Source: UBA961 sp049317525
Lineage (GTDB): Bacteria > Bacteroidota > Ignavibacteria > Kapaibacteriales > UBA961
Length of the DNA: 64,000 nt
Assembly (NCBI GenBank): GCA_049317525.1
Contig: JBMOIC010000006.1
Span: 1 to 64,000, forward strand
Direction: 5' to 3'
Shown here: positions 53,390 through 63,024 of the stretch, piece after piece
How positions within the stretch are numbered: the first letter of the stretch is position 1
How the letters are laid out: each line of letters opens with the position of its first letter
Made by a program: the position numbers and the translations under genes
The notes under the pieces: generated by a model
Databases searched by the model: none
Told to the model about the DNA's origin: nothing
Seen by the model: only the letters and a program-made list of their open reading frames with translations

Positions 53390-56300
53390 TTAGAAGTTAA
53401 TCATCATGCCAAAAAATGCAGATCTTGGTGTCTGATAATTTGAACGGAATGAAACAACATCTTTAACATAATTAAGATAGGAATTATATTTTTCTTCCTG
53501 AGTTACTACGCCATCGCCATTTTTATCTGCTTCTGCTCTGTATAAGCGTTCGCCATATTGATCATATTGTGTTGCTTGGAATGTAGTTGGATTTGCCAAG
53601 CTTGCATCTTTATACCATGGTGATGCACTGAAGTCACCCAATACTCTGTTTAATGTATTACCATCATAGTCAGGATCCTGTGTTCTTGCATATACTGCTG
53701 TAAAAGCAGTTCTATTAAATAGATTAAATACATCTGCAAAAATCTGAAATGATGTTCTGCCTACTGATTCTCCAAACCAATCTTTTAGTCTGAATGATTT
53801 TGTTATACGCAAATCTGTTGACCAAAAAGATGGCTGACGTTCTGCATTGAATTCGCCAACTGGATTACCCTTACGATCTTGACGTGTATATGGAGTACCA
53901 GTTAAGAAACGGTTAACAAAACTAATTGTCATGTTTTCCATTGGATGAATTCCAGCAAGATCCATTCCTTCTTCATTACCCCATACAAAGTCCAATATTG
54001 CATTCACAACATGGCGACGATCACTGCTGAATGGAAATTCAGCTAATGGGAATGTTACTCTTCCTGTATATGGGTCAGGTTGAAGATTATAATTACTTTC
54101 TGGGCTTGATGATGTTCCGCTTACAGATGCTAATGTATAATTGATATTAAAACCAATATGATCTGTTGGGCGCTTACGTAATGTAAATTCAATTCCTCTT
54201 GCAGAGCCATATTCAGCAACTGCATATTCTTGATAATTATCAGGAACAACTCTGAAATAACGAATACCAACTTGATTATAAATATCTTTATAGTACGCTG
54301 TTAAATCAAATGCAAAATCATCACTCATCTGTAGATTATATGACACTTGATAAGCATTTGTTCTTTGGGCTTCCATATTTGGATTACCAACAATTGTATT
54401 TCCACGTAAGCGGTCTGTATTAAATCCATCATACATATAACTAAAGTTTGGCATTTGGAAATATACACCATATGCTAATGTAAAGATAGATCGATCAGTT
54501 ACTGGATATGTTATCGCTAGGCGAGGACTGATTTGATATTTAAGAGTAGCATCAGAAAAGCCATCTGTGGAAGATATTGGCAACCATACATTAGAAACAC
54601 TTGATCTGTAAATTGCATTGGGATTTGTCATATCAAATCGTAGTCCAGCATTAACAATAATACCTTTATACTTGATTTGATCTTGAACATATGCTGAGGC
54701 TTCTAAAGGAGCTTGTGCCCTACCTGTACGTTCATTTGTAATTTGTGGATTTAAAGATCCTTTGCTATAAATATTTCCGCCATATTCATCTGTATAAATA
54801 TCAAAGAAAGGATTGCCATCCCATGGTAAGCTATTATTGTGGCGGCGCAACTGATAAGAACGGAATTCAAATCCAGCTTTAATATTATGAGATATCTCAC
54901 CTGCAGTAATATTGGCATTATAAAATCCATCTGCTTGTAAGAATTTCTGACTACGGAATTCAAATGCTCTTTCATTACCATGTATATTAAAGAATCCTTG
55001 TAATCCATATGGGTTTTTAGTGCTAGTAGAATTAGCATTATCTTCTATATAACCTGTTAAAGGATTTCTTTCATAAAGATCTAAAAATAAATATCCATCT
55101 GCTGTTTTTTGTGTCCTTTGTGAGGATTGGAACCAATCAATAGCTCCATCTGAAGTTTGAACCAATTCTGAAGGCAAATCTGATCTGGATGAGGATCTAG
55201 GTTGATAAAGATCTTGTGGTTTATACACTTCGATTGTTCCAAATATTCCTGGATCATCAAAGCTTGCTCTTTTTGCTACTTCATTATTATTAGAATTTGA
55301 AGAAAGCGTAAACTCAAAGAAACTATTATCAGATAAGGTTTGATTAATACGAACAAACACATTATTAACAATATTATTTACAGCAGCAAGTTTTGCAGCG
55401 TATTCAGGCACAAAAATGGTATCTCCTGCTGTTAATCTTCCTGTTTTAGCATCTACTTTCTGATTTTTGACACCAAAACCATTAGCGTATAACCAGCCCC
55501 AGCTATTTCTTTCACGTGTGGTTAATCCTAGCTGGCCTCCAAGTGTTACACTTAGATCACTGAAATTAAATTTCATACGGCCAGTGACATTTCTTACCCA
55601 TGTTTCTTGATTTGGTAATTGTCCTAAATTAAAGCCTGTTGGATCTTTGATGCCAATACCAGCCCCACCATATGTTTCATGTGAATATCTTCCTGTTACA
55701 AAAAAGGTAGCATTTTCTAATACTTGAAGTGGGCCGCCCAATCCAATATCAAATGAGCTTTCATCCTTGTTCATAAATTTATTGCCATCAATCGTAGAAC
55801 CATATAATGCAGGAACATCTCTTCTCCAACGAAGAAATCCTTCATATCTATCTGTACGGCCTGTTTTAACAACAGTATTAACAAATCCTCCAATAACATT
55901 ACCATATTCTGCTGAGAAGCCTCCAGTTAATACCTGAACTTCCTCTACTGCAAAATTTGATACAGTTGGCGAATATGTTGTTCCACTAGATCCGAAACCA
56001 CCACTGAATCTATCAGAAACCTCTAAGCCGTCAACACGAATTTGTGTTTCATTTGCACGGCTACCACGAACTTGAAAACCATTACCAGAATTCTGAACAC
56101 CTGCATTTAAGGATACTACCCCCTGCACAGTTTCACGAGCTATTCGGATATTGTCTTCACCTTGATTACTTCTTAATGACCCTATTTGCGTTTTGCTTAC
56201 CATATTCTGGTCTTTTTTAGCATCTACAACTACTGCATTAGAAGTTACTGTTGCTTCTTGCAACTTGGCATTAAATTCTGTTGTTTGGTCTGCAGATATG

Positions 56301-56563
56301 GAAACATTCCCTTTGAATTCTTTATAATTCACGGCCTTTACCACAACTTGGTATTGTCCAGATGGTATATTTACCACAATATAATTTCCGTCAGCCTTTA
56401 CGAAAGCACCACGAGTTGTACCCTGCACCCTAATGGTTGCACCTACAACAGGCTTGCCTTTAGCATCTGTTACCTTTCCAGTTAATGTACCATATAAACC
56501 AGCAAAAACTGTTAATGGTGCTGTTATCAAACTAAGAAGGACCACAAGGAGCCGTAGTTTCAT
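53390..56563 (-). CDS. TonB-dependent receptor with EF-hand-like loop
   Basis: A 1,057-residue receptor. Signal peptide (MKLRLLVVLLSLITAPLTVFA), carboxypeptidase-regulatory-like domain (about 23-110, GKVTDAKGKPVVGATI), plug (about 115-250; FQVRGSRANETQIRVDGLEV, LTGGFSAEYGNVIGGFVN) and a long barrel ending SAFFGMMINF. Near the end, residues 1013-1024 (DKNGDGVVTQEE) fit a full EF-hand loop. The ATG at 56563 has AAAGGAG 4 nt upstream and is preferred to the in-frame ATG at 56725. It heads the unit with the giant exported protein and porV-like gene. Confidence 0.9.
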   Translation of the reverse strand: MKLRLLVVLLSLITAPLTVFAGLYGTLTGKVTDAKGKPVVGATIRVQGTTRGAFVKADGNYIVVNIPSGQYQVVVKAVNYKEFKGNVSISADQTTEFNAKLQEATVTSNAVVVDAKKDQNMVSKTQIGSLRSNQGEDNIRIARETVQGVVSLNAGVQNSGNGFQVRGSRANETQIRVDGLEVSDRFSGGFGSSGTTYSPTVSNFAVEEVQVLTGGFSAEYGNVIGGFVNTVVKTGRTDRYEGFLRWRRDVPALYGSTIDGNKFMNKDESSFDIGLGGPLQVLENATFFVTGRYSHETYGGAGIGIKDPTGFNLGQLPNQETWVRNVTGRMKFNFSDLSVTLGGQLGLTTRERNSWGWLYANGFGVKNQKVDAKTGRLTAGDTIFVPEYAAKLAAVNNIVNNVFVRINQTLSDNSFFEFTLSSNSNNNEVAKRASFDDPGIFGTIEVYKPQDLYQPRSSSRSDLPSELVQTSDGAIDWFQSSQRTQKTADGYLFLDLYERNPLTGYIEDNANSTSTKNPYGLQGFFNIHGNERAFEFRSQKFLQADGFYNANITAGEISHNIKAGFEFRSYQLRRHNNSLPWDGNPFFDIYTDEYGGNIYSKGSLNPQITNERTGRAQAPLEASAYVQDQIKYKGIIVNAGLRFDMTNPNAIYRSSVSNVWLPISSTDGFSDATLKYQISPRLAITYPVTDRSIFTLAYGVYFQMPNFSYMYDGFNTDRLRGNTIVGNPNMEAQRTNAYQVSYNLQMSDDFAFDLTAYYKDIYNQVGIRYFRVVPDNYQEYAVAEYGSARGIEFTLRKRPTDHIGFNINYTLASVSGTSSSPESNYNLQPDPYTGRVTFPLAEFPFSSDRRHVVNAILDFVWGNEEGMDLAGIHPMENMTISFVNRFLTGTPYTRQDRKGNPVGEFNAERQPSFWSTDLRITKSFRLKDWFGESVGRTSFQIFADVFNLFNRTAFTAVYARTQDPDYDGNTLNRVLGDFSASPWYKDASLANPTTFQATQYDQYGERLYRAEADKNGDGVVTQEEKYNSYLNYVKDVVSFRSNYQTPRSAFFGMMINF

Positions 56564-56687
56564 AGTTTCTCCTTTAAACCGAATATTTCGGATATATAAA
56601 TGAAGCTGTGTATAAACGATATAACAATTATACTTTTTTTTCGCTAACAAATAATAAAAACATCTATTACCTATTAGCATTATTATT

Positions 56688-58673
56688 TTATTTAACGATA
56701 TTAAGCATTTTGGTGATTGAAGCATTTCCAGAAATAAGAGTACAGAAATATGTACCTGATGGGAAGCTTACTGTAGATAATACTACTGAACCTGATTGGG
56801 CAAGTTCTTGTGGTAATTCTGCTACTTTAACACCTAATGCATTTGTAATCTGTACTGATACTTTATCGATATTTTGACCAAAATTCAACACTACTTGATC
56901 TGTAGCTGGATTTGGAGATATCGAAAAATCAGCTACTTGTAATTCTGTATCATGAATTCCTACAAAAGTAGGCTTAAACCCATAAAAGTAAATTTGATTA
57001 TCTTCGATAGATTGATTTGTATTTTGAACACGAATACCAGGGGTTAAATCAGATTGATATGCTAACATAACAATACCATCTTTTGCATCTTTATATACAC
57101 TAGAGAATTGGCAATCATTCGCATCTGGTGTTAGATTTATTTCTGGTTCCCATGTTTCTGAAGAAGCCGATTTCTTTGATAAAAGGATATGGCCAAATAA
57201 TCCAAAATCAGAAGTATTATCAGCAAAAATTGTTTCTGCATAATCACCATTTTTGATACCTGTCCAAGCAACATATAAAGCATTTTCTGCTTCATCATAT
57301 GCTAATTTATGATAACGATGATTTCCATTACCAAATGAACGGGTTACTACTCTACCTTGTCCATCCCATGTTTCTTCTGATGTTAAAAAACTAATTTGAT
57401 TTGAAGCTTCACTATAATAAATTCCTGTTACCCTTGTATACAAATTAGAAAATACAGTATCAGCTAAAAATTCAATTTGCCCAGCATCATTCATTTTTGC
57501 TATTCCGCCTTTCCAACTTGGAGATGTAGAAGCAACTGCATGAACATTATCATCAGCATCTAAAATTAAATCAAAGGCTGGGCCACAAATTGGCACTGTA
57601 TCTGTTACTGCAGAGAATGTTCCATCACCAAAATCTTCAACCATATATGCATTTTGATGGGCTGCCCCACCAAAAATCAATTTCGCTTGATTCCACGTAG
57701 CTCCATTATCAAGAGATTTACAGATAATTAAGTTAAAATTTGTATCCTGATATCCTAAAGCAACTGTATTGCCACGAACTGCAAATTGATAGGAATTTGC
57801 ACCTCTACCTGTTGGTAATTGTGGGTCTGAATTAGGACCTGTCATATATTTAGGCTCACTCCAAGTTGTTCCCTTATCGGTAGAACGCATATATATAACT
57901 TGTTCACTAAAATTCTTACTTGATGTATCAGATGTAAATGCAACATGAATCACATCTGCACCATCAACTGTAGAATGTGCCCATAATGATGAATCTGAAC
58001 CAGGAATTTGTTTAGTAGTGAATTTAATATCACCAAAACTTGTATTCTTTGTAAGCCTTAATGCAGATGCTGAAGAACCTGAACTAATAACATGTCCAAT
58101 AGAACCAACTGATCCATCTTTAAATTGAACAATAGAAGGAAAACCTGATCGCACAGATTCTATTCTATCCCATGGAACATCTGTATATTTTTTTGGTGAA
58201 AGTGGATCTTTGATATCCAAAATTGCATAATAACTGCCTCGGGTAGGATGAGGTGGATTACCAAATCCATCTTCATCTGTTGCTGCCATCCATACTACTT
58301 GTGCAGATTTATCAGATCCATCCTCAAATACAGAAATTCTATGAGGCATAGAACCATTTGATTGTAAATCATAAAATGTATTGCCAATCATTACTCCTGG
58401 CGGAGTATCTTGAACTTTTGAAAAAGGACTTTTCGAATTATCTTGCTTTGGTGCTAATCCTAATGCTTTATCCTCTACATAACACTTACTAAAAGCAAGC
58501 GGCTTGCCAGTTGTAGACTGAGAAATCCTCTTATCCTGCTTTGCAAATGGTACTGTTGATAATGATGTCTTGGTAGACATTGTGTTTTTTAAGGGTTTTG
58601 CTGTATGTGCTAGAACTGTAGTACATAATGCACTAATTCCTAGTATACAAGCAATAGCGTTTTTCAAGCGCAT
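56688..58673 (-). CDS. Secreted sialidase/BNR-like protein with T9SS sorting domain
   Basis: A 661-residue protein. After a signal peptide (MRLKNAIACILGISALCTTVLA) comes a six-bladed-propeller-like region with two Asp-box repeats, STDKGTTW and SLDNGATW, typical of BNR/sialidase-fold proteins. The last 85 residues are a T9SS sorting domain (SISPNPATDQVVLN ... MLNIVK). The catalytic Arg triad of sialidases was not located, so activity is uncertain; it could bind glycans. It is upstream of the TonB receptor unit by 124 nt on the same strand. The ATG at 58673 fits the signal peptide; 58763 does not. Confidence 0.82.
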   Translation of the reverse strand: MRLKNAIACILGISALCTTVLAHTAKPLKNTMSTKTSLSTVPFAKQDKRISQSTTGKPLAFSKCYVEDKALGLAPKQDNSKSPFSKVQDTPPGVMIGNTFYDLQSNGSMPHRISVFEDGSDKSAQVVWMAATDEDGFGNPPHPTRGSYYAILDIKDPLSPKKYTDVPWDRIESVRSGFPSIVQFKDGSVGSIGHVISSGSSASALRLTKNTSFGDIKFTTKQIPGSDSSLWAHSTVDGADVIHVAFTSDTSSKNFSEQVIYMRSTDKGTTWSEPKYMTGPNSDPQLPTGRGANSYQFAVRGNTVALGYQDTNFNLIICKSLDNGATWNQAKLIFGGAAHQNAYMVEDFGDGTFSAVTDTVPICGPAFDLILDADDNVHAVASTSPSWKGGIAKMNDAGQIEFLADTVFSNLYTRVTGIYYSEASNQISFLTSEETWDGQGRVVTRSFGNGNHRYHKLAYDEAENALYVAWTGIKNGDYAETIFADNTSDFGLFGHILLSKKSASSETWEPEINLTPDANDCQFSSVYKDAKDGIVMLAYQSDLTPGIRVQNTNQSIEDNQIYFYGFKPTFVGIHDTELQVADFSISPNPATDQVVLNFGQNIDKVSVQITNALGVKVAELPQELAQSGSVVLSTVSFPSGTYFCTLISGNASITKMLNIVK

Positions 58674-58919
58674 GGTGAAACTCCAGGTATATATAAAATT
58701 TAATTCAATATTATTATATCTAATAAATGCAAATAAAGCATTAACTATACAATTTACGCACAAAATGACTTTGAAACCAAATAGTAATTTGAATGTGGAA
58801 AATTATAGTAATTATCAGCCCTGTTTGGCAAACACATCATTTTTTTACTACTTATTTGTATATATTTTATGCAAAAATGATAGTTATACTATCTTTATAT
58901 TTTTCATTTACTTAAAAAA

Positions 58920-60155
58920 TCAATGTAATAGCAATGAAGTAACAGATGTCTGCGCTTCATGCAATGCTTCTGTTGCAGATTTTGTTCCATATACAGCTTG
59001 AGAAACAGCTAATTCATATGCTGCCTCTATATCTAACCATTTAGGATGAACCGAGGATAATCGAGATTTTTTCAATTGTTCTATAAAAACCGGGAAACCA
59101 TTGATGCTCGAAAAGAATGGATCTGATTGAGCCGAGGTATCAGCAGGAATTCCTGCAGTAATACTAAGTTTACAGAGTCTTAGAGTAGATTTTGCTGAAG
59201 TTAGAAATTGAATAAGTTTTAAGGCTTTAGCTCTATTTTTACTTGACTTACTTATGCATAAATAATCCCCGCCTGTAAAAGACAAACCACTACCAGAGTG
59301 TATCCCAGGAACAAGACCTAATGAAAATTGAAGATTTGGGTTTAATTGTGGGATTTTTTCTAAAAGCCACGGACCGCTTATCCAAAACCCTAATTTCCCT
59401 TTGATAAATTTATCATCTAATTGTTTAGAAGATTCAATAATACCAAATGGAACAAGTGAAACATATTGTTGAAGCGCATCTATATTTTGGGGTAGATCAA
59501 ATGTTGGATTACCTTTTTTGTCTAAGATATCTCCAGAATTGCTCCAGAAGATTGGTAATACCCTTTTATATACTTGATGTGCATCTTGGCTTATGATACC
59601 AATTCCATATTCACCGGCAGATGCAGCCTTTGTAATTGCAGATGCATATTGTTTTAAATCGGAAAGACTATTAGGGAAAGTACTATCTGCTATTCCAGCT
59701 TTTTTACACAGCTGTCTATTAATAAAAAGAATTCTCGTACTTAAAACCCAAGGGACAGCATACATTGAATCTCCCCATTTGCTTGGGGCTAAAGCATTCT
59801 CTAAAAATCGCTTGGTTTGAATTTCATCTCTAGAAAGTGGTTCTAATACTCCACCGCCAGAAAATTGCGCAACCCAATCTGATCCCAATTCTACAATATC
59901 AGGTTGTGTTCCAGCATTATAAGCAGAAATAAGCTTGGTTTTTCCATCGGACCAATTCAAGCCAATCATTTCTACTTTGATTCCCTCTTTTTTTTCAAAT
60001 TCTTGTAATAAAGCTTGCAACTCTTTTTGATATTTGGGTGAATTTAAAAAACATCCAAAAGTTAAAGATGTATTGTCATTCTCTTGACGAGAACAGCATG
60101 AAGTAAGAAAAAAAATACTGAGTAAAGAAAATAGAGTAGCTACTGTATATTTCAT
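58920..60155 (-). CDS. Extracellular solute-binding lipoprotein (family 1)
   Basis: A 411-residue ABC-type substrate-binding protein. A lipoprotein signal (LSIFFLTSC, Cys at about 20) is followed by the family 1 pattern (LLQEFEKKEGIKVEMI, NAGTQPDIVELGSDW). Sugar-binding proteins such as MalE and UgpB belong here. No permease or ATPase gene lies in the window, so it is either an orphan or served by distant partners. It starts 6 nt after the M32 peptidase gene. A 246-nt AT-rich gap with no firm features separates it from the next gene. Confidence 0.85.
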   Translation of the reverse strand: MKYTVATLFSLLSIFFLTSCCSRQENDNTSLTFGCFLNSPKYQKELQALLQEFEKKEGIKVEMIGLNWSDGKTKLISAYNAGTQPDIVELGSDWVAQFSGGGVLEPLSRDEIQTKRFLENALAPSKWGDSMYAVPWVLSTRILFINRQLCKKAGIADSTFPNSLSDLKQYASAITKAASAGEYGIGIISQDAHQVYKRVLPIFWSNSGDILDKKGNPTFDLPQNIDALQQYVSLVPFGIIESSKQLDDKFIKGKLGFWISGPWLLEKIPQLNPNLQFSLGLVPGIHSGSGLSFTGGDYLCISKSSKNRAKALKLIQFLTSAKSTLRLCKLSITAGIPADTSAQSDPFFSSINGFPVFIEQLKKSRLSSVHPKWLDIEAAYELAVSQAVYGTKSATEALHEAQTSVTSLLLH

Positions 60156-60161
60156 AATTAT

Positions 60162-61670
60162 TTAGAAAGAAATTCCATAGATAGAACCTGCTTTTGCATA
60201 TGCATAAGAAACAAATTCTGCTTCACTTAAAGAATTTCCTGTTATGCGCTTGATAATTTCACCAGGTTTTTCACTTCTACCATAGGCATGAATGTTTTTT
60301 CTTAGCCAATCAAGTATAGATGAAAATTCTCCTTGAGCAATATGAGAATATACATCTGGAATTGCTTTTTGAATTTCTTTCCATTCCATTGCTGCATATA
60401 ATTTACCCAAAGTATATCCAGGGAAATAGCCAAAACCTCCAAATGACCAATGAATATCTTGCAAACATCCCTGGGCATCATTAGGAGTTTGTATTCCAAG
60501 ATATTCTTTCATTTTAAGGTTCCACAATTCTGGAATATCATGGACTTTTATATTGCCATTGATTAAATCTCTTTCTAATTCAAAGCGCAATATGATATGC
60601 ATATTATAGGTAATTTCATCTGCTTCAACACGAATGAGTGATGGCTGTATAGTATTAACTGCATGGTACATATCTTTTGCAGTTAAACCAATTGTTTGTT
60701 CAGGAAATATTTTCGACATTATGGGCAGGGCCCAATGCCAAAATTCTTCTGTTCTTGTAATAATTGTTTCCCATAAAAGAGATTGGGACTCATGCATTCC
60801 TATCGAAGCCCCATTTGCAACAAATGTTCTGGTATATTCTGGACTAAATCCTTGCTCGTATAATCCATGCCCTGTTTCATGAATAACGCCATATAAACAA
60901 GATGCCAAGTCATTTTCTTTAATTCTGGTTGTAAGCCTTACATCATATTGTGTAAATGAAGTACAAAAAGGATGAGCGGTTAAATCTAATCGTCCATGAT
61001 TAAAATTAAACCCCATTTTTTCTGCAATCAATTTCGAAAACTCCATTTGCTTATTAGCTTCATATTGTTTCATCATTGGTGCATCTGAAACTGTATGTTT
61101 AACAGGTTCAATCGCATCAAGTATCTTTTTTGTAGAAATCCTTAGATTATCAAATATTGGATTTAATTGTTCTGCTGTGATGCCAGGTTCAAAAATATTG
61201 AGCAATGCATCATATCTAGAATCTACATAAGTTCGGCAATCAGCTTCTTCCTTTTTTAATTCAATTAATTCTGACAGAATTGGTGCAAAAAGAGAAAAAT
61301 CACTTTTGGAACGTGCTTCTTTCCATATATCCTGGGCAAGGGCTTGGGTTTTAGAGGTTCTTCTAACTAAATCTTCTGGTAGTTTTACCGATTCTTCATG
61401 ATCTTCTACGAATAATCGTAAGATAGGATCTTTAAATGTTTCTGCTTTATTAGATAAGATATCTGAAGCTAAAGATTTAGCTTTATCGCCAGTTAACAAT
61501 TGATGCGCTAGTGTACTTAATGTTGAAATTTGCTCGGCACGCACTGCAGAAGCCCCTGAAGGCATATAAGTTTCTTGGTCCCAGTTAAGGACAGAAGTAG
61601 CAGCACTAATATCTTGAATTGTGTGCATTAAGTCTAAAGTCTGCTTTTTTAAAGATTCTATTGTAGCCAT
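60162..61670 (-). CDS. M32 family carboxypeptidase (Taq-type)
   Basis: A 502-residue metallocarboxypeptidase of normal M32 length. The HExxH site is H264-E-T-G-H268 in VIHETGHGLYEQG, and the downstream Glu lies in the GMHESQSLLWE segment. The helical N-terminal part contains VLNWDQETYMPSGA, a family mark. It removes C-terminal amino acids from peptides in the cytoplasm. It lies between the FNR-type flavoprotein and the solute-binding lipoprotein; peptide or amino-acid recycling is a plausible shared theme, but this is inference. Confidence 0.94.
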   Translation of the reverse strand: MATIESLKKQTLDLMHTIQDISAATSVLNWDQETYMPSGASAVRAEQISTLSTLAHQLLTGDKAKSLASDILSNKAETFKDPILRLFVEDHEESVKLPEDLVRRTSKTQALAQDIWKEARSKSDFSLFAPILSELIELKKEEADCRTYVDSRYDALLNIFEPGITAEQLNPIFDNLRISTKKILDAIEPVKHTVSDAPMMKQYEANKQMEFSKLIAEKMGFNFNHGRLDLTAHPFCTSFTQYDVRLTTRIKENDLASCLYGVIHETGHGLYEQGFSPEYTRTFVANGASIGMHESQSLLWETIITRTEEFWHWALPIMSKIFPEQTIGLTAKDMYHAVNTIQPSLIRVEADEITYNMHIILRFELERDLINGNIKVHDIPELWNLKMKEYLGIQTPNDAQGCLQDIHWSFGGFGYFPGYTLGKLYAAMEWKEIQKAIPDVYSHIAQGEFSSILDWLRKNIHAYGRSEKPGEIIKRITGNSLSEAEFVSYAYAKAGSIYGISF

Positions 61671-61692
61671 AAATAATCTAAGTAAATACTAA

Positions 61693-62916
61693 TTAATAAC
61701 TTAATAAATAAGAAAGCCAAGAATTACCTAGCTTTTCTAGGATAGAATTTTGTCTTAATCTGCTTTTTAAATGGGCAAAATCAACACGATCTAATTCTTG
61801 ATCTTGATTAAAACAACTGAATACTGGAGTAATTTCTTTGCCAGTTTCTGGGTCTACATGTTTTTGCAAACATTGTGCACAAATCTCTTTCATCATACAC
61901 TGCATTGGAGAATTAATAGAACCAATTGCAATATGATCTTTTAGATATGGCTTTAATACTGATTTTCTAGCATCTTTTACAGCTTTCATCATGCCATCAC
62001 TTCCAATAGCTATAATTCTATTAATTGCATGTAAAGGAATAATTTGTTCTCCTGCCCTGCCTTCAGCATAAGCAAGCATGGCTTCGATAATATTGCCACG
62101 GATATGAATATCTTGTGGTCTATTTGGAATAATATCTTTTCCAGTATCACTACACCAAATAATTTTATCGGTAGAAGCTTCGATATCTTCCATTTTAAAA
62201 ACATCTTCCCCATTTTTATAACCAGCAAAATAAATCACAGAATTGCCATTTTTCTTTAATGCTTTTGAAATAGAGAATAATACAGCATTGCCTAAACCTC
62301 CACCAGCTAACAATACTTGTTCTCCAAATGGAATTTCAGTTGGAGAACCGGTTGGACCCATAACTACAAGGCTTTGCCCTGGCTTTAGATATTGTACTAA
62401 TCGTGAAGATGCTCCGATTTCAAGCACAATAATAGACAATAATCCTCTTTCTGGGTCAGTCCAAGCACCAGTCATAGCTAATGCTTCCATTGTAAAAGAT
62501 TTACCATCTATGATGATTGGATCTGTTTCATAATTCTGCATTCGATAAAATTCACCAGGCTGAAAATGCTTGGCTGCTGCTGGAGCATGGACAATTATTT
62601 CTGTTATCGTTGGAGTAAGTTTTTCAACACTCACTACCTTAGGTTTAAATTGATGATCAAGATGTAAAAAAAACTCATCTAGTTCTTCTTGCGGAGGAAC
62701 ATATTCCTTTTGTTCAGCTTTTCGGATATCATCTTCAAATAATTCAGCAATTTTCTTATATCCATTCTTGGCACTGGCCATTGCTTTTACAACACTACCA
62801 GCATAGTATGGATGTCCATCACCAAAAAAAGAAATATGTTTTCCATCTTGATGATATGAAGTAAAAAAGGCTTGAGAACTATCCTCTTTTTCAATTTCTA
62901 AATGTATTTTTTTCAT
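61693..62916 (-). CDS. FNR-type flavoprotein with Fe-S cysteines (PyrK/SudB-like)
   Basis: A 407-residue protein. Residues 1-90 are a charged, unassigned N-terminal extension. Then an FNR FAD domain (about 93-195, FQPGEFYRMQNYE), an NAD(P) domain (VLLAGGGLGNAVLF, 201-214), and C-terminal cysteines Cys340, Cys346, Cys349 and Cys368. The last is the PyrK/SudB-style [2Fe-2S] site, but spaced C-x5-C-x2-C rather than C-x4-C-x2-C. Relatives move electrons between NAD(P)H and ferredoxin or another partner subunit. The partner subunit is not adjacent; upstream is queA. Confidence 0.78.
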   Translation of the reverse strand: MKKIHLEIEKEDSSQAFFTSYHQDGKHISFFGDGHPYYAGSVVKAMASAKNGYKKIAELFEDDIRKAEQKEYVPPQEELDEFFLHLDHQFKPKVVSVEKLTPTITEIIVHAPAAAKHFQPGEFYRMQNYETDPIIIDGKSFTMEALAMTGAWTDPERGLLSIIVLEIGASSRLVQYLKPGQSLVVMGPTGSPTEIPFGEQVLLAGGGLGNAVLFSISKALKKNGNSVIYFAGYKNGEDVFKMEDIEASTDKIIWCSDTGKDIIPNRPQDIHIRGNIIEAMLAYAEGRAGEQIIPLHAINRIIAIGSDGMMKAVKDARKSVLKPYLKDHIAIGSINSPMQCMMKEICAQCLQKHVDPETGKEITPVFSCFNQDQELDRVDFAHLKSRLRQNSILEKLGNSWLSYLLSY

Positions 62917-62928
62917 GTGGGAAATGTC

Positions 62929-62960
62929 AAAAAAGAAGTCACATTACTATAAAATGTGAC
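62929..62960 (-). terminator. Terminator of queA
   Basis: On the minus strand, stem GTCACATT / AATGTGAC (8 bp, 7-nt loop) followed by TTCTTTTTT, about 64 nt past the queA stop. Confidence 0.85.
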
Positions 62961-63024
62961 CCCAAATAAGAGTATTAAGGAACAATAACAACAACATATT
63001 AGAAATGATTTCTTGATCTTGTAA

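Noticed and set aside
58570..59001. A 143-codon open frame across the gap on the plus strand
   Set aside because: It overlaps both flanking minus-strand genes and has no ribosome-binding site or recognisable domain.
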